Shown here piece by piece: positions 9,701-17,439 of a stretch of DNA of 52,974 nucleotides. Source of the stretch: Deltaproteobacteria bacterium (lineage in GTDB: Bacteria; Desulfobacterota; GWC2-55-46; UBA9637); assembly GCA_016219285.1 (NCBI GenBank), contig JACRNJ010000080.1, forward strand, positions 1 through 52,974. Direction: 5' to 3'. Both the position numbers and the translations under genes were made by a program. The notes beneath the pieces are model-generated. The model made no database searches. It was given only the letters and a program-made list of their open reading frames with translations, and was not told the origin of the DNA. The stretch's first letter is position 1. Every line of letters starts with the position of its first letter.

Positions 9701-9913
9701 TTATGGCAGCGGGTCATACCCACCGGCATGGAATGGATGGCACTTAAGAAGCCTATACAGAGCCATGCCAATCCCTTTCCAAGGCCCGTACCTTTCTAAT
9801 GCTTCATGGGCATAAGAAGAACAACTTGGATAAAAGCGACATGATGGGGCTTTTAAAGGAGACAGGCAATATTTATAAAACCTGACAAGACCTATCAAAA
9901 TCATTTTAACCAT
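9701..9913 (-). CDS. yidD: Membrane protein insertion efficiency factor YidD
   Basis: The 70-residue protein has the family signature [39 protein letters not shown] (read in parts), with the conserved Cys pair in SCRFYPSC and a closing [12 protein letters not shown]. It sits in the usual place between rnpA and yidC. The family assists YidC-dependent insertion at the inner membrane. Confidence 0.97.
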   Translation of the reverse strand: MVKMILIGLVRFYKYCLSPLKAPSCRFYPSCSSYAHEALERYGPWKGIGMALYRLLKCHPFHAGGYDPLP

Positions 9914-9972
9914 GATTCCCTAATTTTCCTTAAACATTGACATCTGACCTAAAACCCAGACTACAGACATCT

Positions 9973-10323
9973 TCACTCTCGAACCTTTAACCTTGAGTCC
10001 ATGAGCTTAAATTCTTCTCCAACCTCTCTATAGGCGCTAAGGTTAAAACCATGCTTAACTGATATAAAAATATCAGTGGAGGGAGGAAATATTTCTTTGT
10101 TAAGCCTGAAAAACTCCCTTAAAAAACGTTTAATTCTATTTCTTTTCACAGCCCCGCCAACCTTCTTACTGACAGCAAGCCCCAGCCTTCTTATACCAAG
10201 ACTGTTTGTTTTTAGAAAAATGGTAAAACTTTTACTGGCAACTCTTTTCCCCTGTTTTTGCGCTGAGGTAAAATCTTTACTCTTGAGAAGCCTCTCTTTC
10301 TTGGTAAAAGAATACTGCCCCAT
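9973..10323 (-). CDS. rnpA: Ribonuclease P protein component
   Basis: The protein subunit of RNase P, which matures tRNA 5' ends. The 116-residue protein starts with FTKKERLLKSKDFTSAQKQGKR. It has the RNA-binding RNR-type motif AVKRNRIKRFLREFFR at about residues 55-70 and the LGLAVSKKVGGA strand before it. It lies downstream of rpmH in the conserved rpmH-rnpA-yidD-yidC order. About 80 bp separate it from rpmH, and this gap is filled by a heptamer-like repeat instead of the usual tight spacing. Confidence 0.97.
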   Translation of the reverse strand: MGQYSFTKKERLLKSKDFTSAQKQGKRVASKSFTIFLKTNSLGIRRLGLAVSKKVGGAVKRNRIKRFLREFFRLNKEIFPPSTDIFISVKHGFNLSAYREVGEEFKLMDSRLKVRE

Positions 10324-10328
10324 AATTT

Positions 10329-10403
10329 TAAAAAATCAAAAGTCAAAAGTCAGAAGTCAAAAGATAAAATCTATTCTCCTGACTCCAGACTTGTCTCTCC
10401 TGA
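10329..10403. repeat. AGTCAAA/AGTCAGA heptamer repeat (family F) between rpmH and rnpA
   Basis: Units AGTCAAA AGTCAAA AGTCAGA AGTCAAA are followed by an inverted counterpart (CTCCTGACTCCAGACTTG, TCTCCTGACT). The same heptamer is tandem at the start of cobU (36252-36286) and inside cobU (36627-36686). Confidence 0.65.
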
Positions 10404-10405
10404 CT

Positions 10406-10561
10406 TTATTTATTGGCGCTGATTGTTGGGGAAAGCCTTTTCCTGCCCTTGGCCCTTCTGCGTTTTATCAGACGCCTTCCGGCCGGTGTGGCCATTCTGC
10501 CAAGAAACCCATGAGTCCGTTTCCTGCTGAGATTACTTGGTTGATAAGTTCTTTTAGGCAT
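10406..10561 (-). CDS. rpmH: 50S ribosomal protein L34
   Basis: A 51-residue gene read on the minus strand: it begins [20 protein letters not shown], continues with [20 protein letters not shown] and ends in [10 protein letters not shown]. This is a full-length L34 with its Arg/Lys-rich rRNA-binding tail. It is the first gene of the leftward rpmH-rnpA-yidD-yidC-mnmE cluster, which is usually near the replication origin. Confidence 0.97.
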   Translation of the reverse strand: MPKRTYQPSNLSRKRTHGFLGRMATPAGRRLIKRRRAKGRKRLSPTISANK

Positions 10562-10597
10562 ATTTATCCCTCTTTATATAAAAATTTTAAAGAAATA

Positions 10598-10627
10598 CTT
10601 AAATCACACTATGTCTTATTTTGTCAA
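10598..10627 (-). promoter_or_regulatory. Candidate promoter of the rpmH cluster
   Basis: On the minus strand a perfect TTGACA (10622-10627) is followed after 18 bp by TTTAAG (10598-10603), about 40 bp before the rpmH start. The -35 is strong and the -10 is weak. The rest of 10562-10801 shows no gene and no DnaA-box cluster. Confidence 0.4.
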
Positions 10628-10801
10628 GGCCGAATTTTTATCTTCCCCCAAAATCAATTCTTTTCATCGGCCTCATAGTTTGCATTTTTGAGAAAAATTC
10701 CTGCAACAAAACCATCTAACAGTTAAAAATTACAGTCTCTCTACATGGCACCCGTTGACTCATAATAAAATGTTACCGAAAGATAGAGAAGTAGAAAGTT
10801 G

Positions 10802-11056
10802 TCATAGCTGAGATTTATAACAAAGCATAAATATCCTTTTAAGTTTTATCTCCATATCCTTTCTAAGTAGAAAAGGATTCAGAGAAAGGGATTGTTCTTT
10901 GAGATTCTGCTTAACACTATCAACAATATGAGGAGACTCCATAACCCTCTGAAAAGGTGTTTTTGGAGTATCATAGCGTTTTAGGGTCTTTGAAGCAATT
11001 CTTTGTTTTGCAATAAGTTTAACAGAAGGGCAAAATAAATTATGAAGAGCTTGCAA
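10802..11056 (-). pseudogene. C-terminal remnant of a DDE transposase/integrase
   Basis: An 84-residue frame reads LHNLFCPSVKLIAKQRIASK, then a TLKRYDTPKTPFQRVMESP segment and an ending with LNPFLLRKDMEIKLKRI. This is the typical tail of integrase-core transposases, whose segment after the catalytic domain reads like YDxPKTPYxRV. The catalytic DDE part is absent. The 5' side stops exactly where the phage tape measure gene begins (about 11040-11060), so a deletion or insertion has fused the two. It cannot encode an active enzyme. Confidence 0.7.
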
Positions 11057-11381
11057 TCTTGACTGTCTGGGCTATATCCATGCCTGTTACAGAGTATTTC
11101 TTTGACAATGAGTCTAACGCAGTCATCTGCTCATCAAAGGAGGCTGCCTTTGCAGTCATATCCGCTATGCCTCTCATGGCATTGCCAACTTGCCTTAACG
11201 AGACTGCCGCAGTCAAAACAGCCAGATTCGCCGCAATAAAAGAATTTCTCAACTCGCCGCATGAGGTTTTAAGCCTTCCTGCTGCGCTGTCCGAGCCTGT
11301 GAGGCTTGATTCAAATTCCCTGAATGCGGATTTGGTGTTATTGATTGCTTCCAGCACAATTTGTATTTTATTGTTTGTCAT
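11040..11381 (-). pseudogene. Phage tail tape measure protein, N-terminal fragment
   Basis: The 113-residue frame starts MTNNKIQIVLEAINNTKSAF and continues with repeated Ala-rich amphipathic helices (GNAMRGIADMTAKAASFDEQM), like the start of tail tape measure proteins, which normally run to many hundreds of residues. It stops a few codons after AQTVKIAS, where the sequence changes into the transposase remnant. Position right after the tail chaperone fits. The virion tail could not be built from this copy. Confidence 0.75.
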
Positions 11382-11523
11382 GATATTGTTACCCTATGAG
11401 GACATTTATAAGCGTCATATTTGCAATGTTTCAAGGTATATTTATGGGCGCAGGCTTTACAGCCTCAGTCATCTTCTTTTTTCTTATCCTTATATTGCTC
11501 TTATCATGGTAACCCCTGACTTG

Positions 11524-11552
11524 CCCTTGACAGACAGGATGCCTGTCAAGGG
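11524..11552. repeat. CCCTTGACAG...CTGTCAAGGG palindrome (family D)
   Basis: Arms CCCTTGACAGACAGG and CCTGTCAAGGG are centred near 11538. The stop codon of the frameshifted tail chaperone product lies in its arm. The same element is tandem at 24577-24638 and present in divergent form at 29267-29330 and 38575-38642. The 11382-11523 stretch holds no convincing gene. Confidence 0.8.
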
Positions 11553-12165
11553 CTTGTCCCTGCCATCTCAATGCTCTTTTTATACTCCTCATCGGTTTCC
11601 TGCTGGTTTAATCCTGCAGATTGACCCTGTTTGTCAACACCCAAAAACCCTATTACTGCCTCTCTGAACAGGATATCCCTCTCTTGATAATCCAGATACG
11701 GCTTGCACTCCTTTAGAGTGAATCCCCAGAGGATGCTGTCCCTCTTTGTAATATCTCCGCCGGAGAGGATGCAGACGAGGGATTCAACCCAATCTCCTGT
11801 ATCTTCCTTGTCAGGTTTTCCACCATCCCCCCGATTCTTCCCAAGAGTGATTGAATCGGGTTGCAGGTAAAAAAATCATCTATCACCTGTATTACCTGCT
11901 CAGGTGATATTTCAAATTCAATCTCTTTTGAGAGGGCTATAATATCCTTGTCTTTTAATGCAATGCCGTCAGGTGTCAAAACTATTGCAATTACCTGCGG
12001 CAGTTTATCCCCCAGCACTGCAATCAGTCCCATGGCATCAATACATGCCGGGAGGAGTATCTTTTCAAGGAGATTGAATAACTGTCTGATTTGCCCTAAT
12101 ACAAGCGGTTTCTGGATATAGATATTGCCGCTTATTTCATATTGAAACTCTTTTTTTCCGCTCAC
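11546..12165 (-). CDS. Tail assembly chaperone, predicted -1 frameshift (long) product
   Basis: At 11869-11875 the minus strand has the slippery heptamer T TTT TTT in the frame of the 150-residue chaperone. The -1 frame is open from there to 11546 and reads like a real domain (SGGDITKRDSILWGFTLKEC, then KPYLDYQERDILFREAVIGF). A slip would give about 204 residues. Programmed -1 shifting in the chaperone gene just before the tape measure gene is a well-known feature of long-tailed phages, and both position and slippery site match. The final residues (TSP) and the stop come from the inserted family D palindrome. Frameshifting itself is predicted. Confidence 0.7.
11713..12165 (-). CDS. Tail assembly chaperone, zero-frame (short) product
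   Basis: A 150-residue phage protein starting MSGKKEFQYEISGNIYIQKP. It has a helical middle (GQIRQLFNLLEKILLPACID) and a DDFFTCNP motif coded by the T-run where the -1 shift is predicted. After the slip site the zero-frame residues become Ser/Ala-rich and unconserved-looking (SSASSPAEILQRGTASSGDS), which is what is expected when the conserved sequence continues in the other frame. It lies between the tail tube gene and the tape measure fragment. Confidence 0.7.
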   Translation of the reverse strand: MSGKKEFQYEISGNIYIQKPLVLGQIRQLFNLLEKILLPACIDAMGLIAVLGDKLPQVIAIVLTPDGIALKDKDIIALSKEIEFEISPEQVIQVIDDFFTCNPIQSLLGRIGGMVENLTRKIQEIGLNPSSASSPAEILQRGTASSGDSL

Positions 12166-12174
12166 ACATCCCCC

Positions 12175-13093
12175 TTATTGAAAGCTGAATTTGATTTCAT
12201 CATTGCCCGTATCCGGCGTAAATACGAGGCTGACCTGCTTTGTCAGTATGCCTTCCCTGTCGCCATATTTTATGTCTGATATAATTACCGCTGGCGCTGA
12301 GATGACGCACTTATTCCCCGCTGTCTGCCCGACAGTCGCATTCAACAGCACCCTGTTATTGCCTTCCCACATGGCATAGAAGTCTTTGGTTGCAATCTCT
12401 GCCGCTTCTATGTCTATATCCCCCGTAACATTCCTGTTTGTTATGATGTATTCCCTGACACCTATGGCATGGCTTGCGTCTGTTCTCTTTGCAATTGTAT
12501 TATTGATGCCTGTTTTTAAATTTGCCACTGCCGCATTATAGCTGTCTATTGCAAAGGATGCGCCTGTAAATCTTGGCGGGATAACCTGACTAAATGACGC
12601 GGCGCTGAAATCCTGCCCTGTTGGTTTTGCATATAATCCCGTGAATGACCACTTGATCTTTACAAATTCATTGGCAGCCGCTTCAATGCTGAATGTCCCC
12701 CGGCAGCCAATCAATTTATGCAGAATTTTGTGCCAGTAAAAGTATATTGTAAGGGATTCCTGCGCTGCTGTGAGGGTCGTAATCCACCTTTACTGATGCC
12801 GTAATGGTTTCCGCAAAATTGCACCCCCTGAAGAGAACCCCTGTGTCCGGAACTGTTCCGGGGTTTCCGGAACCCCTGACCTCTGTTGTAAAGTCAATTT
12901 TTAAACTATCCAGCGCATTGACAATCGCGCCAGCTCCGAAATATCCCATGATATTATCTCTCGCAAGGGTCTTTCCTGCGATTTGCACGTTATCCATTTT
13001 TGCGAGCACTGCATTTGCCGCAGCAGCAGGCGCAGCGTCCACGCCGTAAGATGACTCAACCTTTGCAAGTAATAATTGCCTTTGTGTAAACAT
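12175..13093 (-). pseudogene. Phage tail tube protein, split by a single-base frameshift
   Basis: Two frames form one protein. Residues from 13093 (MFTQRQLLLAKVESSYGVDA) run to about 12750. There the frame should shift at ATCCCTTAC to read TIYFYWHKILHKLIGCRGTF, which joins directly onto the second frame ending at 12175. Together they give a roughly 300-residue tail tube-like protein with a Gly-rich first half and a beta-rich second half (EAAEIATKDFYAMWEG). The extra base may be a true mutation or a sequencing error; a programmed +1 shift is possible but not usual for this gene. Confidence 0.7.
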
Positions 13094-13098
13094 ATCTA

Positions 13099-13251
13099 TT
13101 AACCTCCCTTTTTATGCGCTGTTTCCGGCCGTTTTTTGTCTGATGGCTCTGTTTGCTGAGAACTGTTTTTCTTTGTCATTGCCTCATCACCGGGATTTGG
13201 CTGCGCATTTCCGTCTTTGTCTGTTACGAATGATCCCGCTTCTCTTTCCAT
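13099..13251 (-). CDS. Small hydrophilic phage protein (50 aa)
   Basis: This short gene starts MEREAGSFVTDKDGNAQPNP and ends DKKRPETAHKKGG. It has a strong AAGGAGGG ribosome site, and its own end supplies AAGGGAGG for the tail tube gene start at 13093. It lies between the DUF1834 and tail tube genes, where Mu-like phages often have a tiny gene (DUF2635 in Mu). Similarity to that family is not evident, so the function is unknown. Confidence 0.6.
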   Translation of the reverse strand: MEREAGSFVTDKDGNAQPNPGDEAMTKKNSSQQTEPSDKKRPETAHKKGG

Positions 13252-13281
13252 AATATTTACCCTCCTTTCCCGCCCTTCCTG

Positions 13282-13695
13282 CTATTCTGCAGGCACAGGG
13301 AGATAATGCCTTGTCTGAAATTGCATTGTGTATGTAATCTTGCCCCCGTCGTAGTCTGCAAACTCAATTAGCCCGCACACAAACGGCTCTATATCTGTAA
13401 TCTCCAATGTCTTGCCGTTTATAGCATCTCTGACAGCATCTACAAGGCTGTATATATCTTTAGCGGCCTTTGCCTCTGACTGGACATTTTTATCTATAAC
13501 CGCTGCTTCATAGGTCAATATCATTACAGGTCTTGGTTTTGTCTCTGTGTTCTTTTCAGATAAGAAATAAATAAGCGCCGCAGGGTAATTTAATGTGGCA
13601 GGCAGCCCCTTTCTCCCCATTGAATCCACCCACTTAAACAGAGAAAGCCCTTTTATCACTGTAATAAGTCTGTCTTCTATCTCTGATATGGTCAT
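13282..13695 (-). CDS. Mu gp37-like (DUF1834) head-tail completion protein
   Basis: The 137-residue protein starts TISEIEDRLITVIKGL and has the family's late strand ITYTMQFQTRHYLP. It follows the DUF1320 gene with a 1-bp overlap, the same pair and order as gp36-gp37 in Mu. Members are thought to act as tail terminator or connector proteins at the head-tail junction. Confidence 0.75.
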   Translation of the reverse strand: MTISEIEDRLITVIKGLSLFKWVDSMGRKGLPATLNYPAALIYFLSEKNTETKPRPVMILTYEAAVIDKNVQSEAKAAKDIYSLVDAVRDAINGKTLEITDIEPFVCGLIEFADYDGGKITYTMQFQTRHYLPVPAE

Positions 13696-14117
13696 TAATA
13701 ATTATCCAGATCCTTTCTTGTCCAGAGCCTGTCTGCGCTTTCTATTGAAACCCTTGCGCTGTCCTCACGGATGGGCGCATCCGCCCCTAACGTAACAACC
13801 CCTTTTGATGCGTTCTCCAGAAATCTGACTGCGTTTTTATATCGCTTTTCCCTCTCTTCATTTGCAGTGTCCCTTCTTGCATATAGATTGTATATTGCGA
13901 TGTCAACCGCACACTTCTTAATGATTTTTGGAGTGGGAGAGATAGGACAGGCATACCTGACAGATAGATACCCGTCCACCTCCCCCTCCGAGTCCTCAAT
14001 CGCTGCATCCACACGGACATCATTGACACTTCCTATGCCCTCATCGTCAGTGAGTTGCATCAAAGACTCCTCTGCTAATTGCTCTATGATGTCTGTCTTT
14101 GTGATGTAGTTGCCCAT
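13695..14117 (-). CDS. Mu gp36-like (DUF1320) head completion protein
   Basis: The 140-residue protein begins MGNYITKTDIIEQLAEESLM and carries the family's helical core (AIEDSEGEVDGYLSVRYACP, then CAVDIAIYNLYARR), which resembles head-tail adaptors. It is followed by the DUF1834 gene in the Mu order and preceded by FluMu_N and capsid genes. Confidence 0.85.
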   Translation of the reverse strand: MGNYITKTDIIEQLAEESLMQLTDDEGIGSVNDVRVDAAIEDSEGEVDGYLSVRYACPISPTPKIIKKCAVDIAIYNLYARRDTANEEREKRYKNAVRFLENASKGVVTLGADAPIREDSARVSIESADRLWTRKDLDNY

Positions 14118-14120
14118 GCT

Positions 14121-14303
14121 TTATTCTTTACCTTTTTTAGCGGTTTTTCCGGCTTCGTCAGCAACAATCTCTACTATCAGCATCGGCTCTGCCCTGAGGA
14201 CGCTGTATATCTTTTGATCGGCTTCTATCTCCTGCGTCTCTTTTGTAAACTGCATCCCTGCCCGCATAAATCTGTCGCTCTTTGACCTGACTTTTATTTT
14301 CAT
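14121..14303 (-). CDS. FluMu_N-type small capsid-region protein
   Basis: The start at 14303 is chosen because AGGAGGACAA stands just before the ATG; a longer in-frame version would read through the intergenic palindrome. The 60-residue protein (MKIKVRSKSDRFMRAGMQF, then ADQKIYSVLRAEPMLIVEIV) matches the short domain found next to the major capsid gene in FluMu-like phages. Its role is unknown. The gap to the capsid gene holds a CCAACAAC/GTTGTTGG hairpin at 14328-14360. Confidence 0.65.
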   Translation of the reverse strand: MKIKVRSKSDRFMRAGMQFTKETQEIEADQKIYSVLRAEPMLIVEIVADEAGKTAKKGKE

Positions 14304-14366
14304 TTGTCCTCCTGTGCCGGGAACAACCAACCAACAACGATTGTTGGTTGGTTGTTGGTTGTATTT

Positions 14367-15269
14367 TTATACCCCTGTTGATCCGTATGCCAGCTGCCAT
14401 AGACCGTATCCTGCCGCGGCCCTTGCCTCCACGCCGAACCTGAATGTCCTGCGCATAAAGACGTTATCGCTTTGAGGGTCTGTCTGCTCTACAAACAGAG
14501 GCGACTTTCTCTCCTGATAAATAAATGGCTTTATGGGCTTTGTGGTGTCAAGCAGAAACCATGCAGTATCGCTTGTCAGCCTGGCATCCACAACAACCTC
14601 TGTCGAGCCTTTATAAGGATTCGGCTTGCCGTCTTCCAGCCTGTCGTTTGTCATAAGCGCCCTTGCAGTGTCTTCCAGCGCAGGCGGGACAAGAAGGATA
14701 TCCGGGGTTATATTCAGAGGCCTGCCTTCATCATCCTTCATCTTTCTGAGGGCTGTACGGGCTGCGCCAAAAGAGGACTGCGCCAATGCCAGTGTGGATA
14801 TTGAAAGGGCTGCTGCGCCTTTATTTGATGCCACCCCGCTTCCCACCGGATGGTCTGTGTCAAAGAAATATTGTCCGTCGTAGCAGAGATTGGCAAAGCC
14901 GTTGTTTACCAGTTCCAGCACAAGTTCGTCGGGAAACTGCTTTGCGCTGTAGCCGACCTGTCTGACCTGCGGCGCATATATGCCGATGGAGTCGTCCTCT
15001 ATGTGATTCCGGTCAACCTCCACGGTCGCCTCAAAGTCGTCATTGACTATTGTATATTTGAACGCTGCCAACGCCTTCAGATGTTTCTCCCCCACCCATT
15101 TCCGCATCTTTGGAAATTTTGAAAGCCATACATAGTTATTTTCCCCTGTAACCGATGGCACAAGCATGGCTATCTTCTGCCACACATTCGGAGCGGCCTC
15201 AAATGTCTCGTTGAATATCGCGGTAAAACTTTTGAATATGCCGCTTATCGTTGATTGATTGACTATCAT
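14367..15269 (-). CDS. Mu gpT-like major capsid protein
   Basis: The 300-residue protein matches the gpT family: N-terminal FNETFEAAPNVWQKIAMLVPS, central WVGEKHLKALAAFKYTIVND, FEATVEVDRNHIEDDSIGIY, and a C-terminal FRFGVEARAAAGYGLWQLAYG. It is intact and full length for the family, and would form the icosahedral shell on the gpI-derived scaffold. It sits downstream of the scaffold/protease and cement genes as in Mu relatives. Confidence 0.92.
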   Translation of the reverse strand: MIVNQSTISGIFKSFTAIFNETFEAAPNVWQKIAMLVPSVTGENNYVWLSKFPKMRKWVGEKHLKALAAFKYTIVNDDFEATVEVDRNHIEDDSIGIYAPQVRQVGYSAKQFPDELVLELVNNGFANLCYDGQYFFDTDHPVGSGVASNKGAAALSISTLALAQSSFGAARTALRKMKDDEGRPLNITPDILLVPPALEDTARALMTNDRLEDGKPNPYKGSTEVVVDARLTSDTAWFLLDTTKPIKPFIYQERKSPLFVEQTDPQSDNVFMRRTFRFGVEARAAAGYGLWQLAYGSTGV

Positions 15270-15360
15270 GTTTTATTCCTCCTTTTTCCCGCCTCGCGGG
15301 AATTATAAAATGGAAATTGTAAATTTAACAGGTCAGGCATCTTGCCTGACCTGTCAGCCT

Positions 15361-15771
15361 TTATATAAACCTTACCCACACCCCGTCCGAATCCACATCA
15401 AAGACCTTGCCGGCGATGCTCCTTGTGCCCGTGCCGTCTGTCTTTGTCACGGTCTGGTCGTCAACGATGTAGCAGTCGTTCCCGATGTCTGCGATTGTGA
15501 TTAAATCTGCGCCTGCCGTGTTTGCAAATTTGAATACACCCTTTGCAACCTTCACAGAGAGAGCGCCGCCTGCGCCTGCCGTGTTATCTGCCTGCTCCTC
15601 TGCCCTGCCTATGCCGAGTAACGTTGTCGCAGTCGCCCCCGGTGTTGCATAGCCATTTGCGTCTCTTGCAACAAGGCTTCCCGCATAAATCTTTTTTGCG
15701 GCTGCCACAGGAAGGCTTAATTCCTTGCCATCCCTTCTTGCTGTGTTTCTGTCTTGCGTTAATGCTGCCAT
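15361..15771 (-). CDS. Capsid cement/decoration-like protein (DUF2190-like)
   Basis: A 136-residue, Gly/Ala-rich, beta-rich protein with the pattern SLPVAAAKKIYAGSLVARDA, then LLGIGRAEEQADNTAGAGGA and VFDVDSDGVWVRF. This is typical of small capsid decoration proteins encoded between scaffold and capsid. AAGGAGGAAT lies just before its ATG. The exact family was not verified. Confidence 0.65.
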   Translation of the reverse strand: MAALTQDRNTARRDGKELSLPVAAAKKIYAGSLVARDANGYATPGATATTLLGIGRAEEQADNTAGAGGALSVKVAKGVFKFANTAGADLITIADIGNDCYIVDDQTVTKTDGTGTRSIAGKVFDVDSDGVWVRFI

Positions 15772-15845
15772 TTTTTATTCCTCCTTTTTTAAATACAGGT
15801 GGATGGTCTGTAGTCTGTTAGGTGGATAGCTAACAGACTAACAGA

Positions 15846-16367
15846 CTAAACAACCTGCTTTTGGTATTTCCTGAACGTCTCTTCACTTACTCCGAGAGCC
15901 TTGTTTATCTGAAGCTGCGTCTCGTCAACCTCCCCTGACCCCTGACCCTTGACCCCTGGCCCTGCAATTTCGCCGACCGGAACTACCACGGACGCCTTCG
16001 CGACAAAGACCTTGAATCCTTCAGGGTCTCTCTTTGCATACTCGTCCGCCCACGGCTTTTGGGCCGCGGTAATCTTGCCTTCTTTCATGGCAAGGGCAAC
16101 CAACTCCTGCGCATCTCTTGCCGCCAGCTTGTCGGAGAGGTCTTTTACCTTCTGCGACAAATCTCCGGTCTGGCCGTGGGACTGCTTCATGGCCATGATG
16201 GTGCCGACCACCTCGGATTCCGCGGCCCCCTCTTTTAAGCCAAGGCTGTCCATCACCGCCTTGCAGGCCGTAACCCCCGCAGCTTCTTTCAGCTTGACGA
16301 TTGCGGCTATGGCCTCGTCTTCTGTTGCGTCGGCTGCAAGGCCGAGCGCCTCTAACAGTCTGTTCAT
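15846..16367 (-). CDS. Internal-start scaffold protein nested in the gpI gene
   Basis: An in-frame ATG at 16367 follows a very strong AAGGAGGAACAACAA ribosome site within the protease gene. Translation from it gives about 173 residues starting MNRLLEALGLAADATEDEAI, which is only the helical scaffold part. Nested scaffold genes of this kind are known in Mu and lambda, and the unusually good internal site supports it. Confidence 0.7.
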   Translation of the reverse strand: MNRLLEALGLAADATEDEAIAAIVKLKEAAGVTACKAVMDSLGLKEGAAESEVVGTIMAMKQSHGQTGDLSQKVKDLSDKLAARDAQELVALAMKEGKITAAQKPWADEYAKRDPEGFKVFVAKASVVVPVGEIAGPGVKGQGSGEVDETQLQINKALGVSEETFRKYQKQVV

Positions 16368-16865
16368 TTGTTGTTCCTCCTTTTTAGTTTTTAACTCCTT
16401 ATTCACCAGCGGAACCATGCCGTCTATATTCGGCTGGTTCGTAAGCGCCACATTGATAAGCGCCATTACCTTGTTGTCCGATAACCTCTTTAAAAACACA
16501 GGCGACACATAGCGATACTCTTTGTTTTTGATATATTCTTTTGCCCTGTCCGTCCATTCTACAACCGCCCATATCCCGTCCCTGCCTTTGTTGACAAGTT
16601 CCTTTATCCACCCTGCGGCAGGGGCCTCTGTTCCTTGCAATGTCTGATGCTCATAGTCAATGACCATGTCGTTTGTCTTTGCGTCAAAAGTTCCGATCAC
16701 CTTTTTTGCCGACGCCTCATCGCATACGAAATCACCCTTTGCCGTGGAATGAAAACCATAAGGGATAACCTGTATCTCCGCAGGGACAACCCCCTTCAAT
16801 TCCCCCTTTTCTAAAGGGGGATTAAGGAGGATTTCTTTTGAAATTATGACTTGAAGGTTGTTCAT
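15846..16865 (-). CDS. Mu gpI-like prohead protease and scaffold
   Basis: The 339-residue protein has the N-terminal protease region (IQVIPYGFHSTAKGDFVCDE, MVIDYEHQTLQG, RYVSPVFL, ALTNQPNIDG) and a helical C-terminal scaffold domain (about 170-339). Residues 13-26 (NPPLEKGELKGVV) come from a family C palindrome at 16790-16828, inserted in frame near the start. An internal start (see 15846-16367) should yield the scaffold alone, as Mu makes gpZ from within gene I. Confidence 0.88.
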   Translation of the reverse strand: MNNLQVIISKEILLNPPLEKGELKGVVPAEIQVIPYGFHSTAKGDFVCDEASAKKVIGTFDAKTNDMVIDYEHQTLQGTEAPAAGWIKELVNKGRDGIWAVVEWTDRAKEYIKNKEYRYVSPVFLKRLSDNKVMALINVALTNQPNIDGMVPLVNKELKTKKEEQQMNRLLEALGLAADATEDEAIAAIVKLKEAAGVTACKAVMDSLGLKEGAAESEVVGTIMAMKQSHGQTGDLSQKVKDLSDKLAARDAQELVALAMKEGKITAAQKPWADEYAKRDPEGFKVFVAKASVVVPVGEIAGPGVKGQGSGEVDETQLQINKALGVSEETFRKYQKQVV

Positions 16866-16866
16866 A

Positions 16867-17325
16867 TCATTCTCCTGTCAAGCGTCTTGAGAGCGCCGTC
16901 TTTATTGCCGTCCAGTCCTCATCCTGAACGAGCATAAAAGGACGGGCAGGAATAGTTACGCTCTTCTTACTTACCCATTTTTCCCCAACCTTAAATTTCA
17001 AATACGGTTTGTTTTTTGCGGTTATCTTTCCGCCAAACTGATGTATGGCCGCATACTGAACATTTGTGCCGACTGTTGCCTCATTTGCATCCGCCCTGAT
17101 CGTGAATGAATTTTTAAGCCTTGCCGTATCCGTAAGCGGGATTCCGCCTTTTGCAGATTTCGCCCACGGCTTTGGCCTGCCGCCTGCGTCAAAGTTTTTT
17201 GTTATAGACCTTTTTACAATCTCGCCTACATCCTGCATCGCAGGGGTTAAGTCTTTGGTCTTCTCTTGTAGTTTATTCAGCAGCCCCCGGACTTCTTTGT
17301 CGTCTATGTTGACTTTTATTTGCAT
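16867..17325 (-). CDS. Mu gpG-like virion morphogenesis protein
   Basis: The 152-residue protein matches the phage virion morphogenesis family: MQIKVNIDDKEVRGLLNKLQ, GEIVKRSITKNFDAGGRPK, LTDTARLKNSFTIRAD, VGTNVQYAAIHQFGG and a closing IPARPFMLVQDEDW. It is involved in joining heads and tails. It sits between MuF and gpI, the exact Mu order; the gpI start follows after 1 bp. Confidence 0.88.
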   Translation of the reverse strand: MQIKVNIDDKEVRGLLNKLQEKTKDLTPAMQDVGEIVKRSITKNFDAGGRPKPWAKSAKGGIPLTDTARLKNSFTIRADANEATVGTNVQYAAIHQFGGKITAKNKPYLKFKVGEKWVSKKSVTIPARPFMLVQDEDWTAIKTALSRRLTGE

Positions 17326-17439
17326 AATTAAGCCTGTTGTTGTAATATATTCTCAAAGGGTATGATCAGGAAAGTGGAGACTCACTCTGTCGAACTACCT
17401 GAACATGCCGGTCTGTGAGTCATTCCGGCCTTGTCCCTT

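Noticed and set aside
10076-10678. 200-codon plus-strand frame over rnpA and rpmH
   Set aside because: It is the complement of two secure genes and has no ribosome site.
10562-10801. Replication origin next to rpmH
   Set aside because: No TTATCCACA-type boxes or AT-rich 13-mers in a cluster were found in this gap.
11059-11667. 202-codon plus-strand frame over the tape measure and tail chaperone region
   Set aside because: Complement of phage genes read leftward; composition is typical of a shadow frame.
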